DNA from: Carya illinoinensis
Lineage: Eukaryota; Streptophyta; Magnoliopsida; Fagales; Juglandaceae
NCBI RefSeq assembly: GCF_018687715.1
Contig: NC_056765.1
Coordinates: forward strand, 24,238,394 to 24,302,393
Reading direction: 5' to 3'
DNA length: 64,000 nucleotides
A model generated the notes under the pieces. That model was not told the DNA's origin. It saw only the letters and a program-made list of their open reading frames with translations, and made no database searches. The translations under genes and the position numbers were made by a program. Every line of letters begins with the position of its first letter. The first letter of the stretch is position 1. Below are positions 1 to 11,051 of this stretch, one piece after another.

Positions 1-326
1 TCAGCACGTCCTTTAGGCTTTTTTTTATGCTTGTGATTGAAAAAGGGTCTACTGTAGTTACAAGTGGTTTTGACTCTTCATATAAATCTTTTATAAAGAA
101 TTTCTCTATTATAAACTGAATATATTGGTCCAATACAGAAGGTTTTATAAAAAATCTCTTACTTCTACTATTTTATATCAAATAGTAGAAGGCTTATTAG
201 TTTTGATGTGCACGTACAGATCCAGAATAAGTGATACAATTTTTTGTTATGAAGCATCAAATAGCCTGCACATATGATGTCTCATACATGAAGGAAGTAT
301 ATAATATCTTTCATTAATAATGGCTA

Positions 327-397
<71 letters not shown>

Positions 398-1059
398 ATA
401 TCTAACAATATATTATTAGCAAACACAGAGAATGTGACACATGCAGGTCATATTTTCAGCTTTAGCTTATGAGTACATATATATATATATAAGCGGGTGA
501 TGGCTAACTTAGACACTAAGCATATCTAGGTATGCATTAGCATCATATACATTTATAATATTAAGCTCTCAAATAATGGCCAATAATATTGAAGATACTC
601 ATGACTGGAAAATTTTTTGTTAAGTATTGGTTTTGTTCTTTTGTTATTTGTAAGCCCCATGTATATGGTACTTAGCCATTTTTTTATAAGCCCCCATGTA
701 AATTTGGGTGTTGGATAGTGGAGGCGATTGATGAATTGTCAATGCAACAAATGCACTACTCCTTTATAATTGCTCTAATGGTGTGTACTAATGCATTTTA
801 TGTATAATTGCCAGATTGGTGTGTCCATATGGAAATATCAAATATCCAACAAGGGCTGATGCAGTCTTGTGAGGAGTTGTTTTGTCTATCCCTCATGCCC
901 AGGTGCATATTGTTATATCTAACTAGATATAATTTATAAAGATAGAGGAGCAACACAGTTGACATATCGTTATATCTATACCGTTAAATTATATTAGTAG
1001 AAGTACTAAAATTCGAATTCATATATAGGTGCTAGTTATATATATAGTACAAAAATATT
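1..1059. other. AT-rich intergenic sequence without a recognisable gene
   Basis: Reading frames here are short and broken on both strands. Apart from the (TA)n tract at 330-395 I see no coding, RNA or transposon-end signature. If the CACTA remnant that ends at 1845 was once a full element, part of this stretch may be its degraded interior, but no left terminus is visible. Confidence 0.5.
330..395. repeat. (TA)n microsatellite, about 66 bp
   Basis: An uninterrupted run of alternating T and A covers these positions, followed by slightly degenerate TATC units. It is a simple sequence repeat and likely to vary in length between individuals. Confidence 0.95.
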
Positions 1060-1845
1060 TTTGAAATTACTACTAAAACTGTATGTTTTAGTAGTAATTT
1101 TTTTTTTTAATTTTGTAATTGAGTATTTCCAGCAACTAAAAATCGTTGGAAATAGGTCAAAACTCGTCGCAATTGATATATTCCAGCTATTTAAATTCTT
1201 GGAAAAAATGTTAAATGCAATGAAGGAAGCAAGCAATGCTTCTAATATGGGGTATTTGTAGCGCTTTTAGAGTTTTTGCAGTGATTTTAGTCCTTGAAAA
1301 AAATGTTAAATGCAACAAAGGAAGCAAGCGCTGCTTCTGATATGCGGTATTTGTAGCGCTTATATACTTTTTGCAACAATTTTATTCTTGAAAAAAATGT
1401 TAAATGCAACGAATGAAGCAAGCGCTGCTTTTGATATGGGGTATTTGCATGCTTTTCAACATTTTGTAGCGATTTTAGTCCTTGGAAAAAATGTTAACTG
1501 CAACGAAGGAAGCAAGCGCTGCTTCTAATATGGGGTATTTGCAACGCTATTGAGAGCTTTTGCAAGGATTAAAATCGCTGGAATTACTCAAAAGCAGCGA
1601 TCCTAATGGGAATTTCATAACATATTCCTAGTGTACTATTTTTTAATTTGCAACGAAAATATATTGCTGCAATTGACTTTATTTGCAACATTTTTTTTGA
1701 TATCACTGCAATTGATCAGAAGTGAAAGGTTTATATCGTCGAACATGCAAGGAACTAAAATACGTTGCTTTTGATTAATTGCAGCGTTTGTTCATAGTAT
1801 TTGCAACAATTTTGAGGGCTGCAAAAGGCCAAATTCCTTGTAATG
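1060..1845. mobile_element. Right-end remnant of a CACTA element related to the one at 47096-52265
   Basis: This segment aligns along its length with the right subterminal region of the small CACTA element (about 51487-52265). Both start with a near-identical stretch around ACTGTATGTTT and share repeated GCAGCG-type motifs and long T runs. It ends in CCTTGTAATG, a one-base variant plus drift of the TTCTTGTAGTG terminus. The reverse complement of the last bases therefore reads CATTACAAGG, close to CACTACAAGA. Sequence before about 1060 does not match the interior of the other element. It is a truncated or differently built relative. No partner terminus or target-site duplication was found. Confidence 0.75.
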
Positions 1846-2500
1846 GTATCATGGTTGCCAAACTCTTAGGCCTGCAGCAAGAAGGTAGAGTGGGCTCCTA
1901 TGTGGTTTGGGGTCCCTCCAATGCCAAAGTTAGTAGAGAGTGATGAAGCGGTCTGGGAGAGTTAAGAAGTAGAATAAGGGTTCAAAGAGTTTCCCCCTAG
2001 GTGGGATTGAGATATTTATACCTGACTTGAACTTAGTTGCCGAGGGAGATTGTGGGGTGTCAGGCTGTACTCTGGCCAGACTTGCCACCCGCCTCTTATC
2101 ATGGCAGGGTGTTAGGCCGAGGTCGTGCCATCCCACGGCGCCTAAGGTAGCACACCATTGCGTGTACAGGTTCCCTGACATACATTAAATACGACATGCT
2201 TCTTGCGAGGTGCACCCATTATCGGACATGCCCAACCGTTTGGGCTATGAGTAGATGTCAATTTTGTACTCTTTGGTAGGACTCGACTAGTCCCTGCAGT
2301 CCCTGGTGTTCCCTGCCCATGATGGGCCTTTCACCTGGGCTGTGCCAAATGCTCAAATCTTTCCTAATGGGCAGGCACACCACTTATTAATCCGAGCTTC
2401 TGGCTTACTTAGGTCTCTACCTGATGGGCTGGGGCCTTCTCATCTCTCGTGGCCTAATCATATTGGGCCCAGGCCTATCCCGGGAGGGTCCCCCTTACAA
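1846..2500. mobile_element. GC-rich LTR-like segment, probable retrotransposon remnant
   Basis: Base composition changes sharply from the AT-rich surroundings. The segment holds a TATA-like TATTTATACC at about 2012-2021, and it ends with GGGTCCCCCTTACA at about 2487-2500, the kind of C-rich, CA-ended 3' edge common in plant LTRs. It has no long reading frame with a recognisable domain. I could not find a matching TG start with a 5-bp duplication, so both the limits and the LTR reading are tentative. Confidence 0.4.
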
Positions 2501-3229
2501 AGCTTGTTCGCATGGAAACAACTGTAGAAAATATTATATGTTCATATATAATGATGTGATAAAACCCTTGTTACTTTTTTTTGGCATATATATATTATTT
2601 TTTCAAGGATGTCAATGTGTCATGATGTTCTAAGGATTAAGATAGTATGATTAATGATAACCTTATATATAAAGTTTGGAATCCTAACTCAATTTTGGAG
2701 GAATATTTGCCAAAAATCTTAACTGGATTACCTTATTAAACCCTAGCTAGTATAATACAACTGGAGCAAGGTATTAAAGGTTATATAATTTAAAATAGCC
2801 CATTTTTGTTAAAATTTAAAATTAAAAGAGTTAACCGATCAAATTACTTATTAAACCCTAGCTAGTATAATACATGCAGTATAGACTTGAAAATATTTAA
2901 AAAATCAAGAGATCAAAAAAACTTGAAAAAATCGAATTGCAAGCATAACTACGTATTAATATGTGTTAGAGCAACAAATACTGTATTTTAACGACAAGTA
3001 TGGCAATAACAACACATGATAACACTTAAAAGAAATAAAAATTTATTTATATATATATAACTGTACTCCAAGAGTAATGCCCAAATCAACAGCAATGCAC
3101 CAATTAAGGACACTTACGTAGTTATGTTAATATCAAATATGGAAGATTTGGATATAAGGAACTTAGTGTTGCTACTCTTATATATAGTCAATAGAAGTTG
3201 AAATTCACAACCTACGGTGTGTGAAATAA
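2501..3229. other. AT-rich intergenic stretch, nothing recognised
   Basis: There is no open frame of meaningful length, no splice-supported exon and no terminal repeat. The phrase TTAAACCCTAGCTAGTATAATACA occurs twice (about 2736-2759 and 2850-2873), a small local direct repeat. Confidence 0.5.
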
Positions 3230-3400
3230 GAGTAATGTTATATACAGTCATGAAGTACGCAAATGCCGCGCAATCGTTTTAAAAAAGAGTTGAGTTTACA
3301 ATTAAAAAGTGATCACGTAAATGCAACTAAAAAACAACAATTCAATATTTATCACGTAAATGCATGCAAAACATAATTGAATCACTACTTATTACATTAT
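3230..3400. mobile_element. MITE-like sequence, one end visible
   Basis: The start GAGTAATGTTATATACAGTC is the same family signature seen at the edges of MITEs elsewhere in the window (6715, about 8678, about 25414), followed by the shared GCAATCGTTTTAAAAAAGAG block. The opposite end is not clear, so the right limit is approximate. Confidence 0.45.
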
Positions 3401-3472
3401 TTTATATTTATACATTGCATTACAAAATACAAAATTACAATATATTAAATGAAATTACATATCAAAAGTGGA

Positions 3473-4198
3473 TTACATAGAGCCACTAATATATAATGTC
3501 TGCTCCATGCAATCAATGCATTCCTCCACAGCTGATATATGTGTCATGAGAACCTTCATTTGTGTCTCCATTCTCAAATCTCCCACCAGGCAAAGCTGCA
3601 ATAGTTTAACTTATCATAAGCAAATTAAAAACTTATGCAGATTAAATTTTTAGAAACACAAACATAAGCAATCATAGCCATCACCTGACTCAAATAACTC
3701 TAATTCAAAATAAACGGGATATCCAAAGCTTATACAGAATGTATGGAACACTGAAAATAAAGTAATAAAAATTTGATCCAAACTTACCAAACTGTTGCTT
3801 AAGCTTAGGACTATTAGCAAACACACTATCCAGAGAATTGCAACCTAGTGGGAAAAAAGAGGACAAATTAAAAAGAAATCAGCAAAGACTCCTAGAAAGT
3901 TATATGCATCAATACTTACAACTTGCTTTTCCAGAACATGGGACTTACAACTAAAATAAAATGAAACATATCATTGTTATTGATAAATTTACAACCAAAT
4001 AAAATGAAAATTCTCAACTTAAAGGAGGCTTACAACTTATTTGGGCTGTTCAATATCCCAGAAGGGACCGTCATTTGGTAAAAGGTTGCCAATTCACAAG
4101 CACTTGCAAAGAATTTGTGAGATTTGAAATCCAAGTCAACTTCATACAAAAGCAATGAACGAGACAGCCAGACAGCCATAATCTTTCCAATTGTAGAA
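3473..4198 (-). pseudogene. Minus-strand exon-like segments of an unidentified gene
   Basis: The clearest segment is 4034-4198. It is 165 nt, open in one frame, preceded by TTTTCTAG and followed by GTAAGC, and reads as a compact protein segment (KIMAVWLSRSLLLYEVDLDF, then a continuation ending in LNSPNK). Two further candidates lie downstream on the same strand: 3788-3844, bounded by CACTAG and GTAAGT, and about 3473-3600, after TATTGCAG. Their frames do not join cleanly. I do not recognise the family. The exons sit directly downstream of the D27-like fragment but do not match that family's remaining exons. They may be a second captured or decayed gene. Confidence 0.4.
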
Positions 4199-4322
4199 CT
4201 AGAAAATAAATATTAAATTGTACCCAGAAATCTTTCCAATTTTCACATTGTAAACTTTATCAGGAGAGCCTTTGAGCAAAACATTCAAAACTATGGATAA
4301 GAGGAGTTGGCAGCATAATTAC

Positions 4323-4971
4323 CTCAGAAGGCCCAACTAACTAGTCGGAGAAGGGCACTGTCAATGCAGCATTGAATTCTGTAGCCCACTTCGTTGGAGG
4401 AAATAGTTTTCTGAACTGCAGACACAACAACTCTGTTAATCCCTCTTTTATTAGAACCTGGATTTACACATCGTATAGACCAGAACAAACCATGTCCCTG
4501 ACTGACACCCTCTCTTCCAAGCATTAACCATCAAACAATTAAAAAAAGAGTGAAAGACCAAACTTAGAATTATTATGCATTATCCACCTGAGCAGGCGCA
4601 CCTGGAGGGAGCATAGACAAGAGCACCTCACGAACAACTTGCTGCTGCTACAAACGAGACCTTCCCTGCATTACTCTCTTAGACACATCCACAAAGCTCT
4701 CGTAGTCAAGATTCCACCACCCTTTCTTCTTCGTGTCTGTCCCAGCTTTAGCCGAGGCTACAAACTTCTCCATCTTCCGAGCAAAGAGTGTCATGAATGC
4801 CCTCTCAAAGAACCAATCATTGTACCGTGTTTTTTGTCCTAAGGGAGCTGGCTCTCCCGATGGCTCTGCAATCCCACACCGGATGATCATGACATTTCCG
4901 GTGCTTGGTCTATGCAATGGAAGATGTTGAGGAGGCCTGAACTGGACAGCTTGGAAGCTTAGGACCACCAT
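4323..4971 (-). pseudogene. D27-like (DUF4033) pseudogene, 5' two exons only
   Basis: Exon 1 (4588-4971) starts at an ATG and carries a plausible plastid-targeting leader, then CGIAEPSGEPAPLGQKTRYN and ALFAR-type sequence followed by SFVDVSKRVMQ and VVREVLLSMLPPGAPAQ. Exon 2 (4323-4415) reads FRKLFPPTKW, FNAALTVPF and LVGPSEV. These match the N-terminal half of the plant DUF4033 family, which includes DWARF27 beta-carotene isomerase and its D27-like relatives, and more exactly the D27-like 2 type. GT and AG splice signals bound the intervening sequence. Two nonsense codons break it: TAG at 4648-4650, where a Gln is expected, and TAG at 4341-4343, where the family has Trp. The Cys-rich C-terminal exons are absent. 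It cannot encode a functional isomerase. Confidence 0.8.
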
Positions 4972-4975
4972 GGAT

Positions 4976-5175
4976 TTTTCCTGTATTGGTTTTATCCAAA
5001 TAAATGGGAGTACCGAGTTTAGGCTCTCTCAACAGGGTTTTAAGTACAAAGACCACATTGAAGCAAGAAGATAGACCACTTTCATTAACCTCAAAATTGT
5101 ATGTGGCTTCTTGGGGTTCCAGCAAGAACAGTAAAGGATAGCCCCAGACAGGGTAACCAGCATGTGGTTGGTTGA
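4976..5175 (-). pseudogene. Unidentified open coding-like segment fused upstream of the D27-like fragment
   Basis: On the minus strand an open frame reads through FLLEPQEATYNFEVNESG, SCFNVVFVLKTLLREP and GTPIYLDKTNTGKIHGG and then overlaps the D27-like start in a different frame. Its composition looks like real protein sequence, not chance translation. I do not recognise it. The change of frame and content at about 4975 suggests two gene fragments joined end to end, as happens in gene-capturing transposons, but no flanking transposon termini were found. Confidence 0.35.
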
Positions 5176-6092
5176 GTTTCCTTTGTTTCCATGGGAAAGA
5201 TTATGGCCAGACAGCCAGGCATATACCTCACCACGTTCCTACCTGCAACCCGTTGTTCAAGGCTTGTGGCTGACCTCTCTACAGACTACGTATTTTTCCT
5301 TCTCTATATTATTTTCATTAAGAATTTTTCACAAATAGTTGGTAGTATGTCTAAGTTTACTATATTATGAAACATTTTAACATAAAAATTAGTTAATTCA
5401 TGGAGAAATTATGGTTAAATTAAAAGTAATGCACACAATATAATCGAAAGCTTTGTTTTTTGTTTTCTTGCAAGTTTTACGAAAGCTACGACTTTGAAGT
5501 AATATCATATATATCAACACTGACAAGTTTTACAAAATCCTCAAGTTATCCAACAAATCAAATAGAGAACAAATAACAGAGAATAGACAACTCACTTCAA
5601 TATAAAATCAAAAGACCTTAGCCACTTCATCTCGCATAATATTACAGTAAGTAACCATCATTCATTAAAGACCCAAGTAATAGATAGAAGACTTAATAAT
5701 AAAGCAGAGGTTAAGCAAAGAACAAACCTTGGGCTCTTGAGAGTGAAGAATTAAAGATAGGGCTTTGGAGAGGTTGAGATTGAGAGAGGGACGACGCCTA
5801 GGGTTTCAGAGAGATTGAGAGAGGGCTTTCGGCGCAGAGATAAGAGAGCGGGAGAGAAAAAGTAAGAAGAAAAATTAAAATTGAGAGTCAATCGATGAGT
5901 CGAGAGAGACCTAGAGACGATTTTCACATTAAAAAAAAAAAAACCCCCGATACCTAGCCCGGGTCACCCGGGTTTCATAAGGCTGGTTTCGGCCTGGTTT
6001 TAATCTGGGCCGAAAACTGCATCCAAGAACCCGGTTATCTGAATCCTGGGCTAGGCTGGGTAAAAACCTGCTTGGATAAACAATTCTAATTA
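5176..6092. other. Non-coding stretch with GA-rich and GC-rich segments
   Basis: Positions 5740-5915 are purine-rich, with repeated GAGAGAG and GGGTTT-like words, and on the minus strand resemble a pyrimidine-rich 5' leader. A poly-A run (5932-5943) is followed by a GC-rich segment to about 6065 containing CCCGGGTCACCCGGGT, a short self-complementary word. No coding potential was recognised. Confidence 0.45.
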
Positions 6093-6165
6093 TTGGGGTG
6101 TGAAATACACGTGACCATTTTAATTTAGAAGAGCCGTAGATCAAGCATATTCAAATCTTGGAGAA
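6093..6165. repeat. Extra fragment of the duplicated-unit spacer
   Basis: This segment carries ACACGTGACCATTTTAATT and then GATCAAGCATATTCAAATC. The same words in the same order occur in copy A at about 9420-9478 and in copy B at about 26480-26538. It therefore seems to be a remnant of an additional, older unit just outside copy A. Confidence 0.55.
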
Positions 6166-6714
6166 GAAAGGAGAACAAAATATGATAGAAATGGTCAAGA
6201 GTTAGAATATTAGGCGGGCAGGTTGGAATAAGAGATGAGACCAATGATTTTAAGAAAAAAATAAAAATTGAATAAAATAATTATTTTGTTCATATTCAAA
6301 TTAAACTCTAAAGTTAAGACGGCTGTGTTTGTGGTTGTTTTTCACATGCTTGCATGGCAGCAGAGCAATGAGATATGGCCTTTTAGGTCGTTATAGGCAG
6401 AAATTCTCTCTTTTCTTGATTTCTGTGTACTTTCGTGAGCCATCACTGACTATGAGCTTATTGGTTCAGGAAATTTCCCCACGCGGTCACAGGAGCCTTC
6501 TGAGTTTTTTCACCACAAAGCGGGTTGATCGCATTTACGCGTCCTGGAAACTTGGTTCCGTTTGATAGGAGAGAATTTTGGGACGAAGATTTTAAGTTTT
6601 TAAATAAAAATTAAATTATAAAAAAATTGAATTATTTATTATATTTTATATAAAAATTTAAAAAAATTATAATAATGAAATGAGTATTTTGAATTTGATA
6701 AAAAATTTTATAAA

Positions 6715-6863
6715 GAGCAATGCTACATACAGTCACTTTTGCGTACTCCTTACGCACTCCACTGATATGATTGGCTGGATTAATTTTTTTTTTAATATCC
6801 AACCAATCATATCACTAGAGTGTACAAAAGAGTCTACAAAAAGGACTACACATAGAATTTTTG
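6715..6863. mobile_element. MULE-type MITE in the promoter of the NHL gene
   Basis: An exact 9-bp direct repeat, TTTTATAAA, flanks it (6706-6714 and 6864-6872). The ends begin GAGCAATGCTACATACAGTC and, on the other strand, resemble CAAAAATTCTATGTGTAGTC. In the middle, GATATGATTGGCTGGATTA and its near-complement around ATCCAACCAATCATATC form a hairpin. The element is missing from the matching promoter position in copy B. It ends about 105 bp before the gene's start codon. Confidence 0.75.
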
Positions 6864-6968
6864 TTTTATAAAACCAACTCACCTGTAGCTCTCTTCTCCT
6901 CGTCACTGCCATAAATAAATTTCATTTAGCTAGCTAGATAGATATATTGCTCTCAACCAACCTACGAT

Positions 6969-7676
6969 ATGGTGTTTCCCTACACTTCTTCGACTGCTAA
7001 CTCCATTTCTAGCGCTGCCTCCTTGCCCCCACGTCCGTACCATCGCTCCGGCCACCCCACATCATCGCCCACCGATGGCGTAGCCAAGTGTTCTGCTGTT
7101 CGCCGCCTGATATTGGTCCTGGTTTCTATGTTCATCATATTCAGCTGTATCATCTCGATAGCATGGCTTATCCTAAAACCCAAAACTCCCCTTTTCAAAC
7201 TTGATTCCCTCAACGTCTCCAACTTTGCTGTCTCCGAATCAAAACATATCATAAGTGGAAACTTCGCCATCGTAATCCTCATGACTAATCCCAACAAGAA
7301 AATGAACTTGTACTTTGACAATTTCGATGCATCTGTGTTTTACAGGAAAACCTGTCTTTCTATGACTTCGATTAAACCTCTCTCTTTGGAGAAGATGGAA
7401 CGAACAAGCTTTGCCGCCGAGCTAAAAGCAAATTCGCATCGCTCTCTGAAGAGAGAGGAGTTGAAGGACTTGGGCGAGAAGTTAAGGCGTGGGTGGGTTG
7501 ACTTTGAAGTGAACATGTGGGTTTCAACAACGTTTGGAGCTGGAAATTGGCTTAGCATGAAAAGATCAATGGCTGTTAATTGCAAGAATCTCAACGTTAT
7601 CTTCTCATCTTCTTCGAAATCAACTGGAATGCTCGAAGATCAAATCATAGAAAATTGCGTGGTTGTTTATTCCTGA
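6969..7676 (+). CDS. NDR1/HIN1-like (NHL) LEA-2 family membrane protein
   Basis: Intronless, 235 residues. A Ser/Pro-rich cytosolic N-terminus (1-45) precedes one membrane segment at about 46-69 (RRLILVLVSMFIIFSCI). After it come KPKTPLFKLDSLNVSNF and a LEA-2 beta-sandwich region to the end, with NFAIVILMTNPNKKM, LYFDN and DASVFYRK, the usual NHL pattern. NVS near residue 83 is a possible glycosylation site. NHL proteins are usually plasma-membrane-associated and many respond to pathogens or stress; the specific role here is unknown. The ATG at 6969 is the first in frame. Copy B has an extra 19 codons in frame upstream (from 23581), with a homologous but ATG-less stretch here, so this gene may have lost its original N-terminus. 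It has no internal stops. A MITE sits in its promoter. Confidence 0.85.
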   Translation: MVFPYTSSTANSISSAASLPPRPYHRSGHPTSSPTDGVAKCSAVRRLILVLVSMFIIFSCIISIAWLILKPKTPLFKLDSLNVSNFAVSESKHIISGNFAIVILMTNPNKKMNLYFDNFDASVFYRKTCLSMTSIKPLSLEKMERTSFAAELKANSHRSLKREELKDLGEKLRRGWVDFEVNMWVSTTFGAGNWLSMKRSMAVNCKNLNVIFSSSSKSTGMLEDQIIENCVVVYS

Positions 7677-7903
7677 TACTAGCTTTGGGCCCGGCCGGGA
7701 GCTGTTTCTTGGAGGCCGGTTTTTTGGTGCTGCCTTTCTCTTCTGCTTTTTTGACTCCGAGTCAATGCCAGTTTTTAGTGGGTTGTAAGTTGTAGCTTGT
7801 TTCTTGCATCGTATTGTTTTAACTTGAGTTTTGTTCATTTGTTGATTTAATGATTAATATTGTGCTTTCCTCATACTAGCTTATGGTTCCATTTTATCGA
7901 TAA

Positions 7904-8085
7904 AAGAGTAACTTATATATAGTTATAAAGTGTGTAAATATCGTGCAATCGTTTTTAAAAAGAAAAATAAGGGCTATTATTAAAAAATTAATTTCTTTTC
8001 ATATAAATTTTATATTTATTTACTTTTTTTTAAATATTTATACAACACTTAAATACTCACGATTGTAACTATCATTTCTAATTAT
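7904..8085. mobile_element. Degenerate MITE, also present in copy B
   Basis: AGAGTAACTTATATATAGTT opens a segment with GTGCAATCGTTTTTAAAAAG and closes near CACGATTGTAACTATCATTTC, an imperfect inverted arrangement. A related, more degraded copy lies at about 24452-24570 in copy B, so it was present before the duplication. Confidence 0.5.
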
Positions 8086-8677
8086 ATATGTTGAAAAGGC
8101 TAGGAAATTTATGAGACTTTTGCCTACTTCTAGTATAAAATGTTGCTTATTTTTTAAGCATAAAAATATTTGTTATTCTGAATCTTTTCATTCTTCGATC
8201 GGCCTTTAATTTCTTTTACTTTCTTTGTTCGTATTTGTCTTTTTTTCTTAGTGCATGTCATTTCGTTTACTGGCGTGTGGGTCGAGTGATTATCATATTT
8301 TATATATTGAAAATGATTGAAGGACAATGAAGCCAATCAGATGCTTCCAAAAGGTATGTCGCCATCCATGGTGAGGTAAAGTCAAGATTCTATTTGAATG
8401 GATATAAAGTTTAATAAAATTATAAATTAATATAAAAATTCTATGAGAGAGAGATTTTAATTTTGTTGTTTATATAAAGTTTTTTCTTATTATTTTTACA
8501 CCATATATATACTTTTCTTATTTTTTTTTTATTTGGCTATTAGTTGGAAAATTTTAAAATAAAAACAATGATGTATATCTACAATTTTTTTACAATTAGT
8601 TTATAATTTCAAGGATAATTATACAAATTTAAATATTCAAATAAAAAATAATAATTATATTTCAAGGTCTTTACGTT

Positions 8678-8855
8678 ATGAGTAATATTAATATTATATA
8701 TAGTCATAGAGTGTGTAAGTGTCGTGTAGTCATTTCAAAAAAGAGTGAGATCCACTGTTAACAAGTAAATTTCTTTTCATGTAAATTTTCTATTTACTCA
8801 CTTTTTTCAAAGTAATTACACAACCCTCGTACGAATGCTACTATTATTTCTCTTA
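8678..8855. mobile_element. MITE shared by copies A and B
   Basis: It starts with GAGTAATATTAATATTATAT and holds AGTCATAGAGTGTGTAAGTG; the other end reads CGAATGCTACTATTATTTC. The copy B counterpart is at about 25414-25592. The corresponding place in partial copy C (about 61033-61040) runs straight through without it, so it entered before A and B separated but not in the lineage of C, or was lost there. Confidence 0.6.
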
Positions 8856-9316
8856 TATTACACACTATCCACATGATTTGATTTAATTTAAAAAATAAAT
8901 TTTAAAATTTAAATATTACAAATCAAATCATTATACTTACAAGACTTTAAATGGATGGTAAACAATACTCCTTGTATGTTTACTAAAAGTTTTATGCTTT
9001 TTTTTACATCAAATCTTAAATTTAAGGGTAATGTTGTCATTGAAAAGAGCTTATGAATCCCTAACGAAAGCAATTAGTAATCATTGGAATTATTCATTTT
9101 TATATATTTTTTGCTTATCAGTTTAAATTGACTGAATGAAGATTAAATGTTTTAAATAATTTATTATACAATTTCCTCTGTAAATATTGGATTAAGTGAT
9201 GCCATTGGGATCTAATGTGGATACTTAAAAAGTTCATTGGAAGATGGATTTATAAAAAAATTAACTAGTTTATATTATAATTATAATGTTACTTTTATTT
9301 GGCATCTATATATATT

Positions 9317-9317
<1 letters not shown>

Positions 9318-9355
<38 letters not shown>
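9318..9355. repeat. (GA)n microsatellite
   Basis: An uninterrupted GA dinucleotide run of about 38 bp. The paralogous run in copy B (26360-26419) is about 60 bp, so the two have diverged in length since duplication. Confidence 0.95.
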
Positions 9356-9358
<3 letters not shown>

Positions 9359-11051
9359 GGTTGTGGATGTGTTACTTTTATTTGGCATCTACAAAGTTTT
9401 GAATATCATTGGCTGGTGAGACACACGTGACAATTTGATTACCGCAAAGCTATATATAGATCAAGCATATTCAAATCGTGGACACCTAGCTTATAGATTA
9501 TAGTCTATTTTAATCAAAAATATGAGACTTGAATCATGACATCTACAATAGATGGGCTTGACAAGGACATCGGGAATTTAAGCAATAGAGATTATGATAT
9601 CACATATAATAAGTGAGGGTAATTGGTGTATAGGATCCCACATTATTTGGGAGAAAGAAATCTAGTTCTTGCTTATTATAATGTTCCAATTGAAATCCAA
9701 TTGTATTATTGTCTAGTCCTTTTAAAATATAAGTTAGTAGTTTGAGCCTTCCATTAGAGCGTTATATATACGTTAATTAGGTTATCATAGGTTTTAATTG
9801 GCCTTGATCAGTGGAGATAAATTGAAGATATACTTGCATGTATGCATTTTCAAATCTTGTATATTCTACATCATATATTTCCTTTCACTTATTTGGGGGG
9901 CAGAAGCCATTATTGTAACAACTAGGTTCAATGTCAAGCTATTTTTTTTTTTTTAAATTAGATTTATATTTGCTAAAAGTCCATATGAGTTGTCAAATAT
10001 GTTTATTTTTTTAAATAGACTACAGGCCTAAAAATCTCTGTTTTGGTAGATTATAATTTTCTTTGAATTTCATATTTAGGTTAAAAGTGTTTTTATGGGT
10101 CGAGATAAATTTTTGAAGAAGATAGATTATTATTATTATTATTATTATTATTTTGAGTTTAAGTTGAGGTTTAAAATTAAGGGAATAGCCCTTTTATTAA
10201 TTTCCTATACTATCCAAACGGTGGACCCAAATATTTGAATAGGCCTACCTAATCACCCATAAGCCCAATCCCATTCCCGTGCGAACCAACTATCAAGATC
10301 TTTTTCTTCATGCACACTTTGATCATGTCTATTTCTCTCTTCAAGCACATCTCTCCTCTCCTCTCTAGGGTTTTTGTTTTCAAATGCCTATATATATGCA
10401 TACTATTTCCTCTCATGGGTGAAGAAACTTCAAGCCGCATCTTTCAGTGAAACACCACCATAAGCTGCTCAGCCCACACGAAGCCTCTAGCCACCCCCAC
10501 TCACCAAGAACCACCGATTTAATTGTTGCCCTCCACATCTAGGAAGAACCCATAGCCACGGTAACAAATAGCAGCTACCCCACATGATGTCCAGCAGCCC
10601 GCGTCTCCTCCACGTAGTGCCACTCACCACCATGGCTCCAACCATTTAAGATCAGACCATGTGGTTTCCCTGGCCTCAATTCTTCTCAGTCAAAGCCATC
10701 AACCCAAGTCACCCAACCACCGAGATTAGAGCAACCTTCACGCAGCGACCCCCCCACTGCCCAGACAACATGAAACTGTAGCACCACTGCGCTGCCACCA
10801 TGAAACTCTCATTGCAAACCACCACCTTGACTCCCTCTGGTACGCAGCAACACCCTAACACGCTGAAGCCAGCCCCTCACATTCCCTGACTGTCACGTCG
10901 CCTCCTTCACTTTCAGACCACCGAAAACCACCATTGATAGCCACGTTGCGATGCCTTGAGCGCACAAAAGAGCAAACCTTTGTTTTTGCCCCCCAAAAAC
11001 AAAGCAGCTTGTCCATTAAGTGCCTTCTTGGCAAGCTGCCTAGGCACTTGC

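Noticed and set aside
3230..6092. Helitron as carrier of the minus-strand gene fragments
   Set aside because: I found no credible TC start and CTRR end with a 3' hairpin, so the carrier type is left open.
10440..11000. Pro/Thr/His-rich frames that look like a cell-wall protein
   Set aside because: The same sequence is at 52585-53090 with different frame breaks; it is part of the duplicated old LTR.
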